From: Acidobacteriota bacterium
GTDB lineage: Bacteria; Acidobacteriota; Terriglobia; Bryobacterales; Bryobacteraceae
NCBI GenBank assembly: GCA_947466555.1
Contig: CANIFK010000305.1
Coordinates: forward strand, 1-6,582
Length of the DNA stretch: 6,582 nt
Reading direction: 5' to 3'
A program made the translations under genes and the position numbers. Under the pieces are notes generated by a model, which worked only from the letters and a program-made list of their open reading frames with translations, had not been told where the DNA came from and made no database searches. Shown one piece after another: positions 1 through 6,527 of this stretch. Position 1 is the first letter of the stretch. Every line of letters begins with the position of its first letter.

Positions 1-1158
1 CCGGCCGCTTGCTTCGCGGAAAAGGACGGTTCGTTCGTCAACAGTTCCCGCTGGCTGCAGTGGAAGAAAGCGGCTGTGCCGCCGCCGGGGATTGCCAAGC
101 CGGACCATGAAATCATTGCCCGGATCTTCACCGCTGTGCGCGCCCTCTATGCGAAAGAGGGCGGTAAGGGCATGGAATCGTTGATGGCGATGCAGTGGAA
201 CTATGCGCAGCCGTTGACGCCGTCGCTGGAGGAAGTGGCGCGCGAAGTGAATGGCCGCGATCTGACGACGGGCGCGCAAGTTCCGGGTTTCGCCGCGTTG
301 AAGGACGATGGATCCACGTCATGCGGAAACTGGGTCTATAGCGGATCATGGACCGAAGCGGGAAACAATATGGCGCGCCGCGGCCAGGAGGATCCCACCG
401 GCCTGGGGCTGTTCCCGAACTATGCGTGGAGCTGGCCGGCCAATCGACGTATTCTGTACAATCGCGCGTCGAACGACGCCGATGGGAAGCCGTGGTCAGA
501 GAACCACGCCAGCATTCGTTGGAACGGAACGACGTGGACCGGCGATGTTCCGGACTACAAAGCGGACGCGGGTCCGCACGACTACGGTGCCTTCATCATG
601 CTGCCGGAGGGCGTGGCGAAGTTCTACACCACTGAGCTCGCCGAGGGGCCGTTCCCGGAGCATTACGAGCCGATGGAATCGCCCGTCAAGAACGCGCTTC
701 ATCCCAATGCCTCTTCCAACCCGTGCGCGCCGGTGATGACCAGCAGTGCGGACGCCATGGGCACGCCGGACAAGTATCCCTACGTCGCCATTACCTACCG
801 GCTGACCGAGCACTTCCACTACTGGACGAAGCATGTGGCCAGCGGGGCGGAGCTGCAAAGCAATTTCTTCGTGGAGTTGCCCGAAGCGCTTGCCAAGGAG
901 AAGGGCATCAAAGGCGGCGATGTCGTCCGCGTCTCCTCCGCGCGAGGTACGGTCGAAGGGCCGGCGATGGTGACGCAGCGCATGCGGCCGCTCACCGTTT
1001 GCGGCAAGACGATCTACCACGTTGGCATTCCCATTCACTGGGGCTACGTGGGCCGTGTGCGCGGCCCGTTGGTCAACAACCTCACGCCATCGGCGTTCGA
1101 TCCGAATTCCGGAACCCCTGAATACAAGGGCTTCCTTGTGAACGTGGAGAAGCTCTAA
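1..1158 (+). CDS. fdoG: Respiratory formate dehydrogenase, alpha (catalytic) subunit, C-terminal part; 5' end outside window
   Basis: The frame is open from base 1, so the gene starts upstream; the GTG at 76 is only an internal valine. The visible 385 residues are about the last 38% of a family protein of roughly 1000 residues. They match the FdnG/FdoG type throughout as I remember it: STSCGNWVYSGSW (313-351), NRRILYNRAS near 442-471, AEGPFPEHYEP near 634-669, TYRLTEHFHYWTKH (793-834), then the molybdopterin-dinucleotide-binding C-terminal domain with GIPIHWGYVG (1024-1053) and the ending TPEYKGFLVNVEKL. The family oxidises formate to CO2 at a bis-MGD molybdenum or tungsten centre, on the periplasmic side in E. 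coli. The active-site Cys or Sec, the N-terminal 4Fe-4S cluster and any Tat signal lie outside the window, so selenocysteine use cannot be judged. Two bases separate it from the beta-subunit gene. FDH-N and FDH-O types cannot be told apart here; the symbol follows the fdoGHI-fdhE gene order. Confidence 0.96.
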   Translation, partial: PAACFAEKDGSFVNSSRWLQWKKAAVPPPGIAKPDHEIIARIFTAVRALYAKEGGKGMESLMAMQWNYAQPLTPSLEEVAREVNGRDLTTGAQVPGFAALKDDGSTSCGNWVYSGSWTEAGNNMARRGQEDPTGLGLFPNYAWSWPANRRILYNRASNDADGKPWSENHASIRWNGTTWTGDVPDYKADAGPHDYGAFIMLPEGVAKFYTTELAEGPFPEHYEPMESPVKNALHPNASSNPCAPVMTSSADAMGTPDKYPYVAITYRLTEHFHYWTKHVASGAELQSNFFVELPEALAKEKGIKGGDVVRVSSARGTVEGPAMVTQRMRPLTVCGKTIYHVGIPIHWGYVGRVRGPLVNNLTPSAFDPNSGTPEYKGFLVNVEKL

Positions 1159-1160
1159 CC

Positions 1161-1961
1161 ATGCCGGCAACGACAGTCGCGAAACTGGTCGATACTTCGC
1201 TGTGCATCGGCTGCAAGGCCTGCGAAGTGGCGTGCCAGGAATGGAACGATCAGGAGTTTACTCTCGGCGTTTTCAATAACACCTACCAGACCCAGCCGGA
1301 CCTGACGCCAAGCTTCTGGAACCTCATCAAGTTCAACGAGCACGTCGATGACGGCGTCAATAGCTGGCTGATGGCGAAGTATCAGTGCATGCACTGTGCT
1401 GATCCGGGCTGCCTGAAAGCCTGCCCGGCGCCGGGCGCCATCGTGCAATTGCCGAACGGCATCGTCGACTTCAAACAGGACAACTGCATCGGCTGTGGCT
1501 ACTGCATTACCGGTTGCCCTTTCGATGTGCCGCGGCTGAGCCCGACCTCGAAGAAAGTCTACAAGTGCTCGCTCTGTTCGGACCGCGTCGGCGCGGGCAT
1601 GACACCCGCCTGCATTCGCACGTGCCCGACGAACTGCTTGACCTTTGGTTCGCGCACGGATCTGGTCCAGCTCGCGCAGATTCGCACCGCGGAGTTGAAG
1701 GAAGACGGCTTTAAAGATGCCGGGGTCTACGACGGTCCGGGCGTCGGCGGCACCAACGTGATGTATGTGTTGAAGCATGCCTCGGAGCCCGAGAAATATG
1801 GGCTTCCGAAGGACCCGCGCATTCCGTGGACGGTGTCGTTGTGGAAGGGCCCGTTGAAGTGGGTGGCCAACGCGGCGTTCCTGGGAACGGCGGTTGGCGC
1901 GATGCTGCACTATTTGAAATTCGGACCCAAGGAGACGCATGATGACGACGAAGTCGCTTGA
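1161..1961 (+). CDS. fdoH: Formate dehydrogenase beta subunit, four-cluster iron-sulfur protein
   Basis: This 266-residue electron-transfer subunit carries electrons from the catalytic subunit to the membrane cytochrome. All 16 cluster cysteines are visible in four motifs: C15/C18/C21/C25, C76/C79/C84/C88, C109/C112/C115/C119 and C136/C139/C151/C155, the last with the wide spacing expected for this family. That predicts four 4Fe-4S clusters. The later GVGGTNVMYVL and SLWKGPLK stretches are typical of FdnH/FdoH. A single hydrophobic segment at about residues 233-252 is the family's C-terminal membrane anchor and is followed by an acidic tail (DDDE). E. coli FdnH is about 294 residues; this one lacks most of the N-terminal extension before the first cysteine motif. 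The ATG follows the alpha stop by 2 nt, with GGAG at 1146-1149 (11-nt spacing) inside the alpha gene, so translation is probably coupled. Confidence 0.97.
   Translation: MPATTVAKLVDTSLCIGCKACEVACQEWNDQEFTLGVFNNTYQTQPDLTPSFWNLIKFNEHVDDGVNSWLMAKYQCMHCADPGCLKACPAPGAIVQLPNGIVDFKQDNCIGCGYCITGCPFDVPRLSPTSKKVYKCSLCSDRVGAGMTPACIRTCPTNCLTFGSRTDLVQLAQIRTAELKEDGFKDAGVYDGPGVGGTNVMYVLKHASEPEKYGLPKDPRIPWTVSLWKGPLKWVANAAFLGTAVGAMLHYLKFGPKETHDDDEVA
1929..1934 (+). promoter_or_regulatory. Shine-Dalgarno site of the gamma-subunit gene, inside the beta gene
   Basis: AAGGAG lies in the last codons of the beta gene. It is 4 nt before the first of two tandem ATGs (1939) and 7 nt before the second (1942). The spacing favours the second ATG slightly, so the gamma protein may begin one residue later than listed. 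Confidence 0.7.
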
Positions 1962-2556
1962 GCGTTTCTCGTTCGCCGAACGCGTGTCCCACTGGATGTC
2001 GGCGCTCTGTTTTCTCTACGCGGCATTCACCGGACTCGCGCTTTGGTCGCCGCGGTTGTTCTGGCTCGCTGGCGTGTTTGGCGGTGGCGAAACGGTCCGC
2101 GCCTGGCACCCGTGGGGTGGTTTGTTTTTCGCCTTGGCGCTCGGTGTGATGTTTCGTCGCTGGGTTGGGCAGATGCAGTTGGACGAGGACGACGAAATCT
2201 GGTTGGCCAAGAGCCATCTGTATGCGCAGCACATCGAAGCCGGCATGCCGGAGACTGGCCGCTTCAATGCCGGGCAGAAGATGATGTTCTGGCTGCAATC
2301 GGCCAGCGCGTTTTTCCTGCTGCTCTCCGGGCTGGTCATCTGGTTTCCCGAAGTCGCTCCGCGCTCGGCCCGGCTCATCGCCATCCTGCTTCACCCGATC
2401 TGCGCGGCAGTTTCCATGGGCGGCATCATGGTGCATTTCTACATGAGCACCCTGGCGGTTCCTGGCTCGATGGGCGCGATGATCCGGGGTAAAGTGAGCC
2501 CCGGTTGGGCCAAATCCCATCACGGCAAGTGGTTCCGCGAGGTCTCCGGACGGTGA
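1939..2556 (+). CDS. fdoI: Formate dehydrogenase gamma subunit, cytochrome b556 type
   Basis: This 205-residue integral membrane protein passes electrons from the beta subunit to quinone. Four hydrophobic segments are visible at about residues 18-36, 56-75, 117-136 and 146-172. Histidines at H18 (RVSHW), H57 (AWHPWGG), H152 (LLHP) and H166 (MVHFYMS) sit in the segments and positions expected for the heme b and quinone-site residues of FdnI/FdoI; the last pair keeps the 14-residue spacing I recall from FdnI. The length is slightly below the 217 residues of E. coli FdnI. The hydrophilic loop between segments 2 and 3 (LDEDDEIWLAKSHLYAQH) probably faces the cytoplasm. The gene overlaps the beta gene by 23 nt in another frame and starts at a tandem ATGATG behind AAGGAG. 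Its stop overlaps the likely GTG start of fdhE. Confidence 0.95.
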   Translation: MMTTKSLERFSFAERVSHWMSALCFLYAAFTGLALWSPRLFWLAGVFGGGETVRAWHPWGGLFFALALGVMFRRWVGQMQLDEDDEIWLAKSHLYAQHIEAGMPETGRFNAGQKMMFWLQSASAFFLLLSGLVIWFPEVAPRSARLIAILLHPICAAVSMGGIMVHFYMSTLAVPGSMGAMIRGKVSPGWAKSHHGKWFREVSGR

Positions 2557-3218
2557 GGGCGGCCCGCGCGCGCCACCTTGCCGCGCGTTACCCTCAGTCA
2601 GCAGAAGTGTTCGAACTGATTGCTGCGGCCTATGACCTGATCGGCGATTTGCAGCCCAAGTTTTCGGAGACCCAGCCTTTGGCCGATCGGCTCCACGCTG
2701 CCCTTGGCGACCGTGCGCCGGAACTGGTCCGCGACGCGGTTCCCAGCGTCGAAGCCTACTACAACACACCCAATCCGTTCGACCCGGCCAGCTTCTTTTC
2801 GCGACTGGCGCTGGAAGCCTGGGCCCGCCACGCGCCGCTTCAATTTCCGAACGCCGCGCCGAACGAATGCCCCCGCTGCGGCCACGCCCCACAACTCGGG
2901 GTTCTACGCGAATCAGGGAATGGCGACGCGCTTTTTCTTTCCTGCTCCCTGTGCCGGCACGAATGGCCCTTTCGCCGCACTACCTGTCCGGAGTGCGCCG
3001 AGACCGACCCGGAGCGGCTCAGCTACTATTCCGCCGAAACGGTGCCATTCGCGCAGACCCAAACCTGCCAGACCTGCAGTGCCTACATCCACCTACTCAG
3101 CCCGGAGCGGGAGCTGGCAATGATTCCAGAGGTGGATGAATTGGCTCTCCTCGCGCTGGACGTATGGGCGCTGGAACAGGGATTTCACAAGGTGTGGCCG
3201 AATCTCGCCGGATTGTAG
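2553..3218 (+). CDS. fdhE: Formate dehydrogenase maturation protein FdhE, short form
   Basis: FdhE is a cytoplasmic accessory protein needed for active respiratory formate dehydrogenase. In E. coli it binds the catalytic subunit and binds iron through CxxC motifs. Here four CxxC motifs are visible: C106/C109 (CPRCGHAP), C131/C134 (CSLC), C145/C148 (CPEC) and C172/C175 (CQTC), forming two rubredoxin-like knuckle pairs. The ending VDELALLALDVWALEQGF matches the family. I chose GTG 2553, which overlaps the gamma stop as GTGA and has GAGG at 2539-2542 with 10-nt spacing. The open frame reaches back to a TTG at 2505 inside the gamma gene, but that part reads as a shadow of gamma. The resulting 221 residues are well short of the roughly 309 of E. 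coli FdhE; the missing part is N-terminal. The gene is last in the operon, as in E. coli fdoGHI-fdhE. Confidence 0.92.
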   Translation: MRAARARHLAARYPQSAEVFELIAAAYDLIGDLQPKFSETQPLADRLHAALGDRAPELVRDAVPSVEAYYNTPNPFDPASFFSRLALEAWARHAPLQFPNAAPNECPRCGHAPQLGVLRESGNGDALFLSCSLCRHEWPFRRTTCPECAETDPERLSYYSAETVPFAQTQTCQTCSAYIHLLSPERELAMIPEVDELALLALDVWALEQGFHKVWPNLAGL

Positions 3219-3236
3219 CTGCATGGGACGGAAATG

Positions 3237-3277
3237 AAAAACGGCCCGGGCTGTTGCCAGCCGGGGCCGTTGTTTTT
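3237..3277. terminator. Bidirectional intrinsic terminator between convergent genes
   Basis: The arms 3241-3253 and 3258-3270 pair over 13 positions with one mismatch, around the 4-nt loop TTGC. An A-tract (3237-3241) precedes the stem and TTGTTTTT follows it, so a U-rich tail is made in either direction. It begins 18 nt after the fdhE stop and lies 23 nt past the stop of the minus-strand gene that ends at 3301. It can therefore serve both transcripts. Confidence 0.88.
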
Positions 3278-3300
3278 GCGGTTCTGTTGGTTCGGGACCG

Positions 3301-5337
3301 TTACTGCACTGTGGTCTTGGCCGCATCGCGACAGTTGTTGGTTTCGTCCTCTTCAGGTACCGCGCCGAAGGCATCCACGCAAGCCCGGAGAGTATAGGTG
3401 CCGGGTGTCAGTGTCCCCGGTACGGTGACGTTGACGGCGGCGGTGTTCGAGGTGCCGGCTGCCATGTTGGCGGCCACGGTGCGAGTTCCGATCGTGAAGC
3501 CGAGGTTGGCTGAGTTGATCAGCTGGAAGCGGACGGTGTAGCCGGCGTTGACGCGTTCGTTGCCTTCGTTGCGGACGGTGCTGGACAGGTTGAACGTTGT
3601 ACCGCGGGGCAACTGCGTTGGCGGGTTTTCGAGGGCGGTCACGGTCAGGTCCGGCTGCGCTTTGTTGACCCCGTGTTCGCGGTAGATTTCGGCGATTTTG
3701 TTGATGTTGCCGCTCTGCAGTTCCTGGAATCCGGCGAAGAGTTCGTGGATGGAGGTCGGGTGGTTGTGGAGCAGGCTGTCGGACGGATCGAAGTTCTTGA
3801 TCACGTTCCACATCTGGGCGAAGGTCATGCTGAAGTTGTCGCGCCGGCCGGGTCCCTGTGCGCCCTGGTCATCGTTGGCGCTATCGGTCAGATCCCACAG
3901 AATGCCGGCGATGATGCCTTCCACGTTGTCGCGTTCCGCCGCCGTGACGTCGACGGTAGGGAGCGTCTCGAACTGGTACCGGGTGACGCCGTAGCCGTCT
4001 TCGACGTTGTGGCGGGCATGCATGAAGGCGCCGAAGAAATCAGGCCAACCTTCGGTCCAGGAGATCACGCCTTTCTCGGGCTGGAAGATGCAGTGGCCGG
4101 GGTTATCAGGTTGGTCGCAGACGCCGTTGTCGTAGTCCGGGATGGGGCTTTCGGCTTTCGTGATCAGGATGTGGTGGCCGTATTCGTGATAGATGTCGCC
4201 TTCGCCATCAAACGGGCGTTCTGGTTCGATGGTGATGGTGTTCAGGACCGGTGTGTAGAAGGTCCCTTCGCCGGGCCAGAGCACCGTCACTTTCGACATG
4301 CCTTCGTTGACGGTGGCCATGAAGTCGTGGGCTCGCATGATGATGTTGTGCGCCTGGGCGGCTTCCTTGTTGGAGGTGAGCGTCAAGGTACCGAAGCTGA
4401 CGTTGCCGCCGGGGCTGTCCTGTTTCGTGGAGGAGCGGAAGGTGTAGGTTCCGGCGAAGATGTTGTCGGGCTTCACTTCGACTACGCTGTTACTCAGTAC
4501 AAGGCGAACGAACAGGTCGGGCCCATCGAAGAGATCCCCGCAACTGGCACCGAGCGTAAAGTTGCCGTTCGTATCGGTAATGCCTTTGGCGCAGCGTTCG
4601 TCGCCCAGGGAGGGGAACGGATTCTCGTTCCACAGTTCGACGGTGGCGAAGCGAACGGGGCGGCGGACGCCATTGTCGTCGAGGTAGGTGAAACGGCCGG
4701 AGGCGTTGATGGAGACGGAGGCGGAGCGCTGGCCCTTGGCGGATTTGGCGTCCTGCGCTTCGAGGATGGTGGTCTGCTTTTCCGGTTGGCCGGGCAGGCT
4801 GGGCTCGGTTGCGTTGGCGGGTTCGGGCAGCGCGGCGCCGGGTTCAAAGGTCGCCTCGATGACTTCTTCCGCGGAGCGGCTTCCGTTCTTGGCGGCCGGG
4901 GCTTCTTCCAGTCCGGCCTTCTCCGGGAACTGCCCGCCCATGCGGTCGGTGCGGAGCGTGGTCTTGGACTCCGGTTGGTTGGGGACCCGGACGGAGGCCT
5001 GCAGCGCGCCGGGATCGTCCGACAGCGGGATGGCTTTCATCTGGAATTCCATGCGCTGGCCGGCTTTCAACGAACCGGTCCACTGCGTGGGTCCATCGAT
5101 GACCTGCCAGCCGGCGGGCGGGACCAGCGCATACTCGGCCTGGTTCACGTCGGTGGCTGATTGCAGGACGACGTAGATGGTAGCGGCTTCGCCGCGGCGA
5201 GGTGCGTCGGCGCTGGCCAGGCTGACCTTGACCGGCGAGCCGATGTGGGCTTCGACCGGGGCGCAAAGGAAGGCGAGGGCGCCGGCAACGGCGGCTTCGC
5301 GGGCGATCTTCTTGACGATGTGGCAAATCGGGAACAT
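3301..5337 (-). CDS. Secreted multidomain zincin-like metallopeptidase with C-terminal CARDB domain
   Basis: The predicted product has 678 residues. The N-terminus (MFPICHIVKKIAREAAVAGA, then a hydrophobic core ending VEA) is a signal peptide with likely cleavage after A30; no lipobox is present. Domains in order: Ig-like beta domain (about 35-118); acidic, Ala/Pro-rich linker (about 120-205); a carboxypeptidase-regulatory-like or transthyretin-like beta domain (about 207-290; GRFTYLDDNGV, GITDTNGNFTL); a zincin domain with H384-E385-x-x-H388 (HEYGH) and E429 in WTEGWPDFF, 41 residues after H388, the probable third zinc ligand as in gluzincins; then GIIAGILWDL (475-484); and a CARDB domain (about 561-670) ending in EEDETNN. 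Cysteine pairs 249/266, 407/416 and 653/669 could form disulfides. The substrate is unknown. The open frame extends to 5439, but ATG 5337 has a good ribosome site and begins the signal peptide. I cannot name a MEROPS family; the motif pair resembles M36 fungalysin-like HEYxH...GEGWSDF. Confidence 0.87.
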   Translation of the reverse strand: MFPICHIVKKIAREAAVAGALAFLCAPVEAHIGSPVKVSLASADAPRRGEAATIYVVLQSATDVNQAEYALVPPAGWQVIDGPTQWTGSLKAGQRMEFQMKAIPLSDDPGALQASVRVPNQPESKTTLRTDRMGGQFPEKAGLEEAPAAKNGSRSAEEVIEATFEPGAALPEPANATEPSLPGQPEKQTTILEAQDAKSAKGQRSASVSINASGRFTYLDDNGVRRPVRFATVELWNENPFPSLGDERCAKGITDTNGNFTLGASCGDLFDGPDLFVRLVLSNSVVEVKPDNIFAGTYTFRSSTKQDSPGGNVSFGTLTLTSNKEAAQAHNIIMRAHDFMATVNEGMSKVTVLWPGEGTFYTPVLNTITIEPERPFDGEGDIYHEYGHHILITKAESPIPDYDNGVCDQPDNPGHCIFQPEKGVISWTEGWPDFFGAFMHARHNVEDGYGVTRYQFETLPTVDVTAAERDNVEGIIAGILWDLTDSANDDQGAQGPGRRDNFSMTFAQMWNVIKNFDPSDSLLHNHPTSIHELFAGFQELQSGNINKIAEIYREHGVNKAQPDLTVTALENPPTQLPRGTTFNLSSTVRNEGNERVNAGYTVRFQLINSANLGFTIGTRTVAANMAAGTSNTAAVNVTVPGTLTPGTYTLRACVDAFGAVPEEDETNNCRDAAKTTVQ

Positions 5338-5345
5338 GGTGTTTT

Positions 5346-5350
5346 CTCCT
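5346..5350 (-). promoter_or_regulatory. Ribosome binding site deciding the start of the secreted zincin
   Basis: On the minus strand AGGAG lies 8 nt before ATG 5337. The alternative upstream ATG at 5439 begins inside a predicted hairpin and would add 34 polar residues in front of the signal peptide. The start at 5337 is therefore preferred. Confidence 0.8.
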
Positions 5351-5411
5351 GTGTTTTGGCTGATTTCACGCTGTCTGTTTGCGTGTTCATAAGCCAACGC
5401 GCGGAGATTCG

Positions 5412-5441
5412 AAATACCCCTTGGCCACTTTTGGGGCATTT
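5412..5441 (-). other. Possible RNA hairpin in the gap between the two minus-strand genes
   Basis: In minus-strand RNA AAAUGCCCC (5441-5433) can pair with GGGGUAUUU (5420-5412) over 9 positions, including one G-U, around a 12-nt loop. In plus-strand RNA the G-U position becomes an A-C mismatch, so the structure suits minus-strand transcription. It sits 21 nt after the serine hydrolase stop and about 75 nt before the zincin start. It could be a weak terminator, a processing site or part of a leader. It lacks a proper U-tract, so I do not call it a terminator. The rest of the 124-nt gap (5338-5461) shows no clear promoter; TTATGA near 5390 on the minus strand is a poor -10 candidate only. Confidence 0.35.
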
Positions 5442-5461
5442 ACAAAACCTTTGCAAGTTCC

Positions 5462-6436
5462 CTATAAGCCGCCGATTTCCTTTACAAGTCGCGCCGCTTC
5501 GGCCGCTGGAGTGCCTTCGTTGCGGTTGGTCAGGAGGATCACCACGATCTTCTTATCCGGATAGCGGAGGAGCGCATTGCGGAAGCCGCGGGTTTCACCC
5601 GTGTGGCTGATGACGCGCTGGCCATCGCGCGTTTCCAAGCGCCAGCCGAAGCCGTAGTTGGTGGGTGTGCCGTCGTTGAGTTTTGCCGTGGTCCAGGATT
5701 GTTTGAGCGTTTCGCAGTCGAGCAGTGTGCAGCGGTCCAGAGCACGGATCCACTTGGCGAGGTCGATCACGTTGGAGTAGATACCGCCGTCGCCAAGCAC
5801 TGCGCTGGTAGCGGATTGATCGTTGCGCTTCCACCCGGATTCGGTGCGGGCGTGGCCGTAGGCGCGGTGCGGAACGGTGTCGGCGCCTGCCACATGCGCC
5901 ACCGTGTTCTTCATGCCGAGCGGCTTGAAGATGCGCGCCTTAAGGAACGCGGGGAAGGACTGTTTCGAGGTGTGTGCAACGATGCGGGCGAGGATGGCGT
6001 ACCCGGTGTTGGAGTATCGATATTTTTCGCCGGGGGCAAAGAGCAGGGACGTCTGCTTGACGACGAATGCCTGGACGTCGGCGTCGGTGAGTTGGGGTGC
6101 GGTGTCGGGCACATTGTCGTCGTAATCGCGCAGGCCGCTGGTATGGGTGAGCAGATGGCGGATCGTAATGCCGTTGGCGTAGGCGGGCCAGAACCAGGGC
6201 ACGTGCTTGCTGACTGGATCGTCGATTGCGAGCTTGCCATCCTTCGCGAGGAGCAGGATGGCGGTGGCGGTGAATTGCTTGGTGACCGACGCCAGGCGGA
6301 AGTTTGTTTTCGGCGTTACCCTGCGGCCGGAGTCTATGTCGGCCATACCCTCTAGTTTTGTCTGTACCGGCTTTCCATCGCGTAGTATGAGCAGCGCGGA
6401 ACCGGGGTCAAGCATGGCCAAGAGAAAACAGAGCAT
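5462..6436 (-). CDS. Serine hydrolase, beta-lactamase/class C (S12) family
   Basis: The product has 324 residues from ATG 6436. The family motifs are all present: S50-V-T-K53 (SxxK with the nucleophilic serine), LLTHTSGL (95-102), Y141-S-N143 (YxN), GDGGIYSN (215-222) and H278-T-G280 (the KTG-box equivalent, HTG as in many esterase or peptidase-like members). Members include class C beta-lactamases, D-aminopeptidases and esterases. The substrate cannot be told from sequence, and the HTG box and general look do not argue for a true resistance enzyme. The start is uncertain. ATG 6436 has no ribosome site, while a TTG at 6451, five codons earlier, has AGGAG (6464-6468) 12 nt ahead. From either start the N-terminus is short (MLCFLLAMLDPGSALLILRD), with barely a signal-peptide core before the first strand of the catalytic domain. 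It shares its direction with the zincin gene downstream. Confidence 0.92.
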   Translation of the reverse strand: MLCFLLAMLDPGSALLILRDGKPVQTKLEGMADIDSGRRVTPKTNFRLASVTKQFTATAILLLAKDGKLAIDDPVSKHVPWFWPAYANGITIRHLLTHTSGLRDYDDNVPDTAPQLTDADVQAFVVKQTSLLFAPGEKYRYSNTGYAILARIVAHTSKQSFPAFLKARIFKPLGMKNTVAHVAGADTVPHRAYGHARTESGWKRNDQSATSAVLGDGGIYSNVIDLAKWIRALDRCTLLDCETLKQSWTTAKLNDGTPTNYGFGWRLETRDGQRVISHTGETRGFRNALLRYPDKKIVVILLTNRNEGTPAAEAARLVKEIGGL

Positions 6437-6477
6437 ATGTGCATGATGCAACTTTTTCGAGAACTCCTATATTTTCC

Positions 6478-6491
6478 GGACAACGGTGTCC
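6478..6491. repeat. Imperfect palindrome in the divergent intergenic region, possible operator
   Basis: GGACAACGGTGTCC has perfect 5-nt arms (GGACA/TGTCC) around 4 nt. It lies between the divergently transcribed serine hydrolase and the gene that begins at 6528, a usual place for a regulator site. No regulator gene is in view and the arms are short, so chance is possible. The same region contains TATATT at 6469-6474, which resembles a plus-strand -10 box, but no good -35 box is found at the right distance. Confidence 0.3.
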
Positions 6492-6527
6492 CCTTTGTTT
6501 GTAGACCGAAAGGTGAAGGATCACATC

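Noticed and set aside
76..1158. GTG at 76 as the start of a complete small gene
   Set aside because: The frame stays open and homologous to formate dehydrogenase alpha back to base 1, so the gene is only cut by the window edge.
1711..2892. 393-codon open frame on the minus strand, across the beta, gamma and fdhE genes
   Set aside because: It is opposite three well-recognised genes, is rich in Arg/Pro/Gly/Ala and has no family features.
3673..5160. 495-codon open frame on the plus strand, opposite the zincin gene
   Set aside because: Its product is low in complexity, with Gly/Val/Asp-rich runs and no domain, as expected from the complement of a GC-rich gene. The minus-strand frame has a signal peptide, a ribosome site and recognisable domains.
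5190..5250. Mature N-terminal histidine of the secreted zincin (H31 after VEA) as a copper histidine brace
   Set aside because: The following Ig-like domain (to about residue 120) has no second histidine, which a brace needs.
5370..5470. Repeated GGCTTAT near 5390 and 5465 on the minus strand as a direct repeat element
   Set aside because: It is only 7 nt with no extension or target duplication, so chance is the likely cause.
5603..6355. 250-codon open frame on the plus strand, opposite the serine hydrolase
   Set aside because: It mirrors a gene with all catalytic motifs; its Gly/Val-rich translation shows no domain.
5462..6436. Antibiotic-resistance beta-lactamase
   Set aside because: The motifs fit the broad S12/class C superfamily, most members of which are esterases or peptidases; nothing points specifically to beta-lactam hydrolysis.
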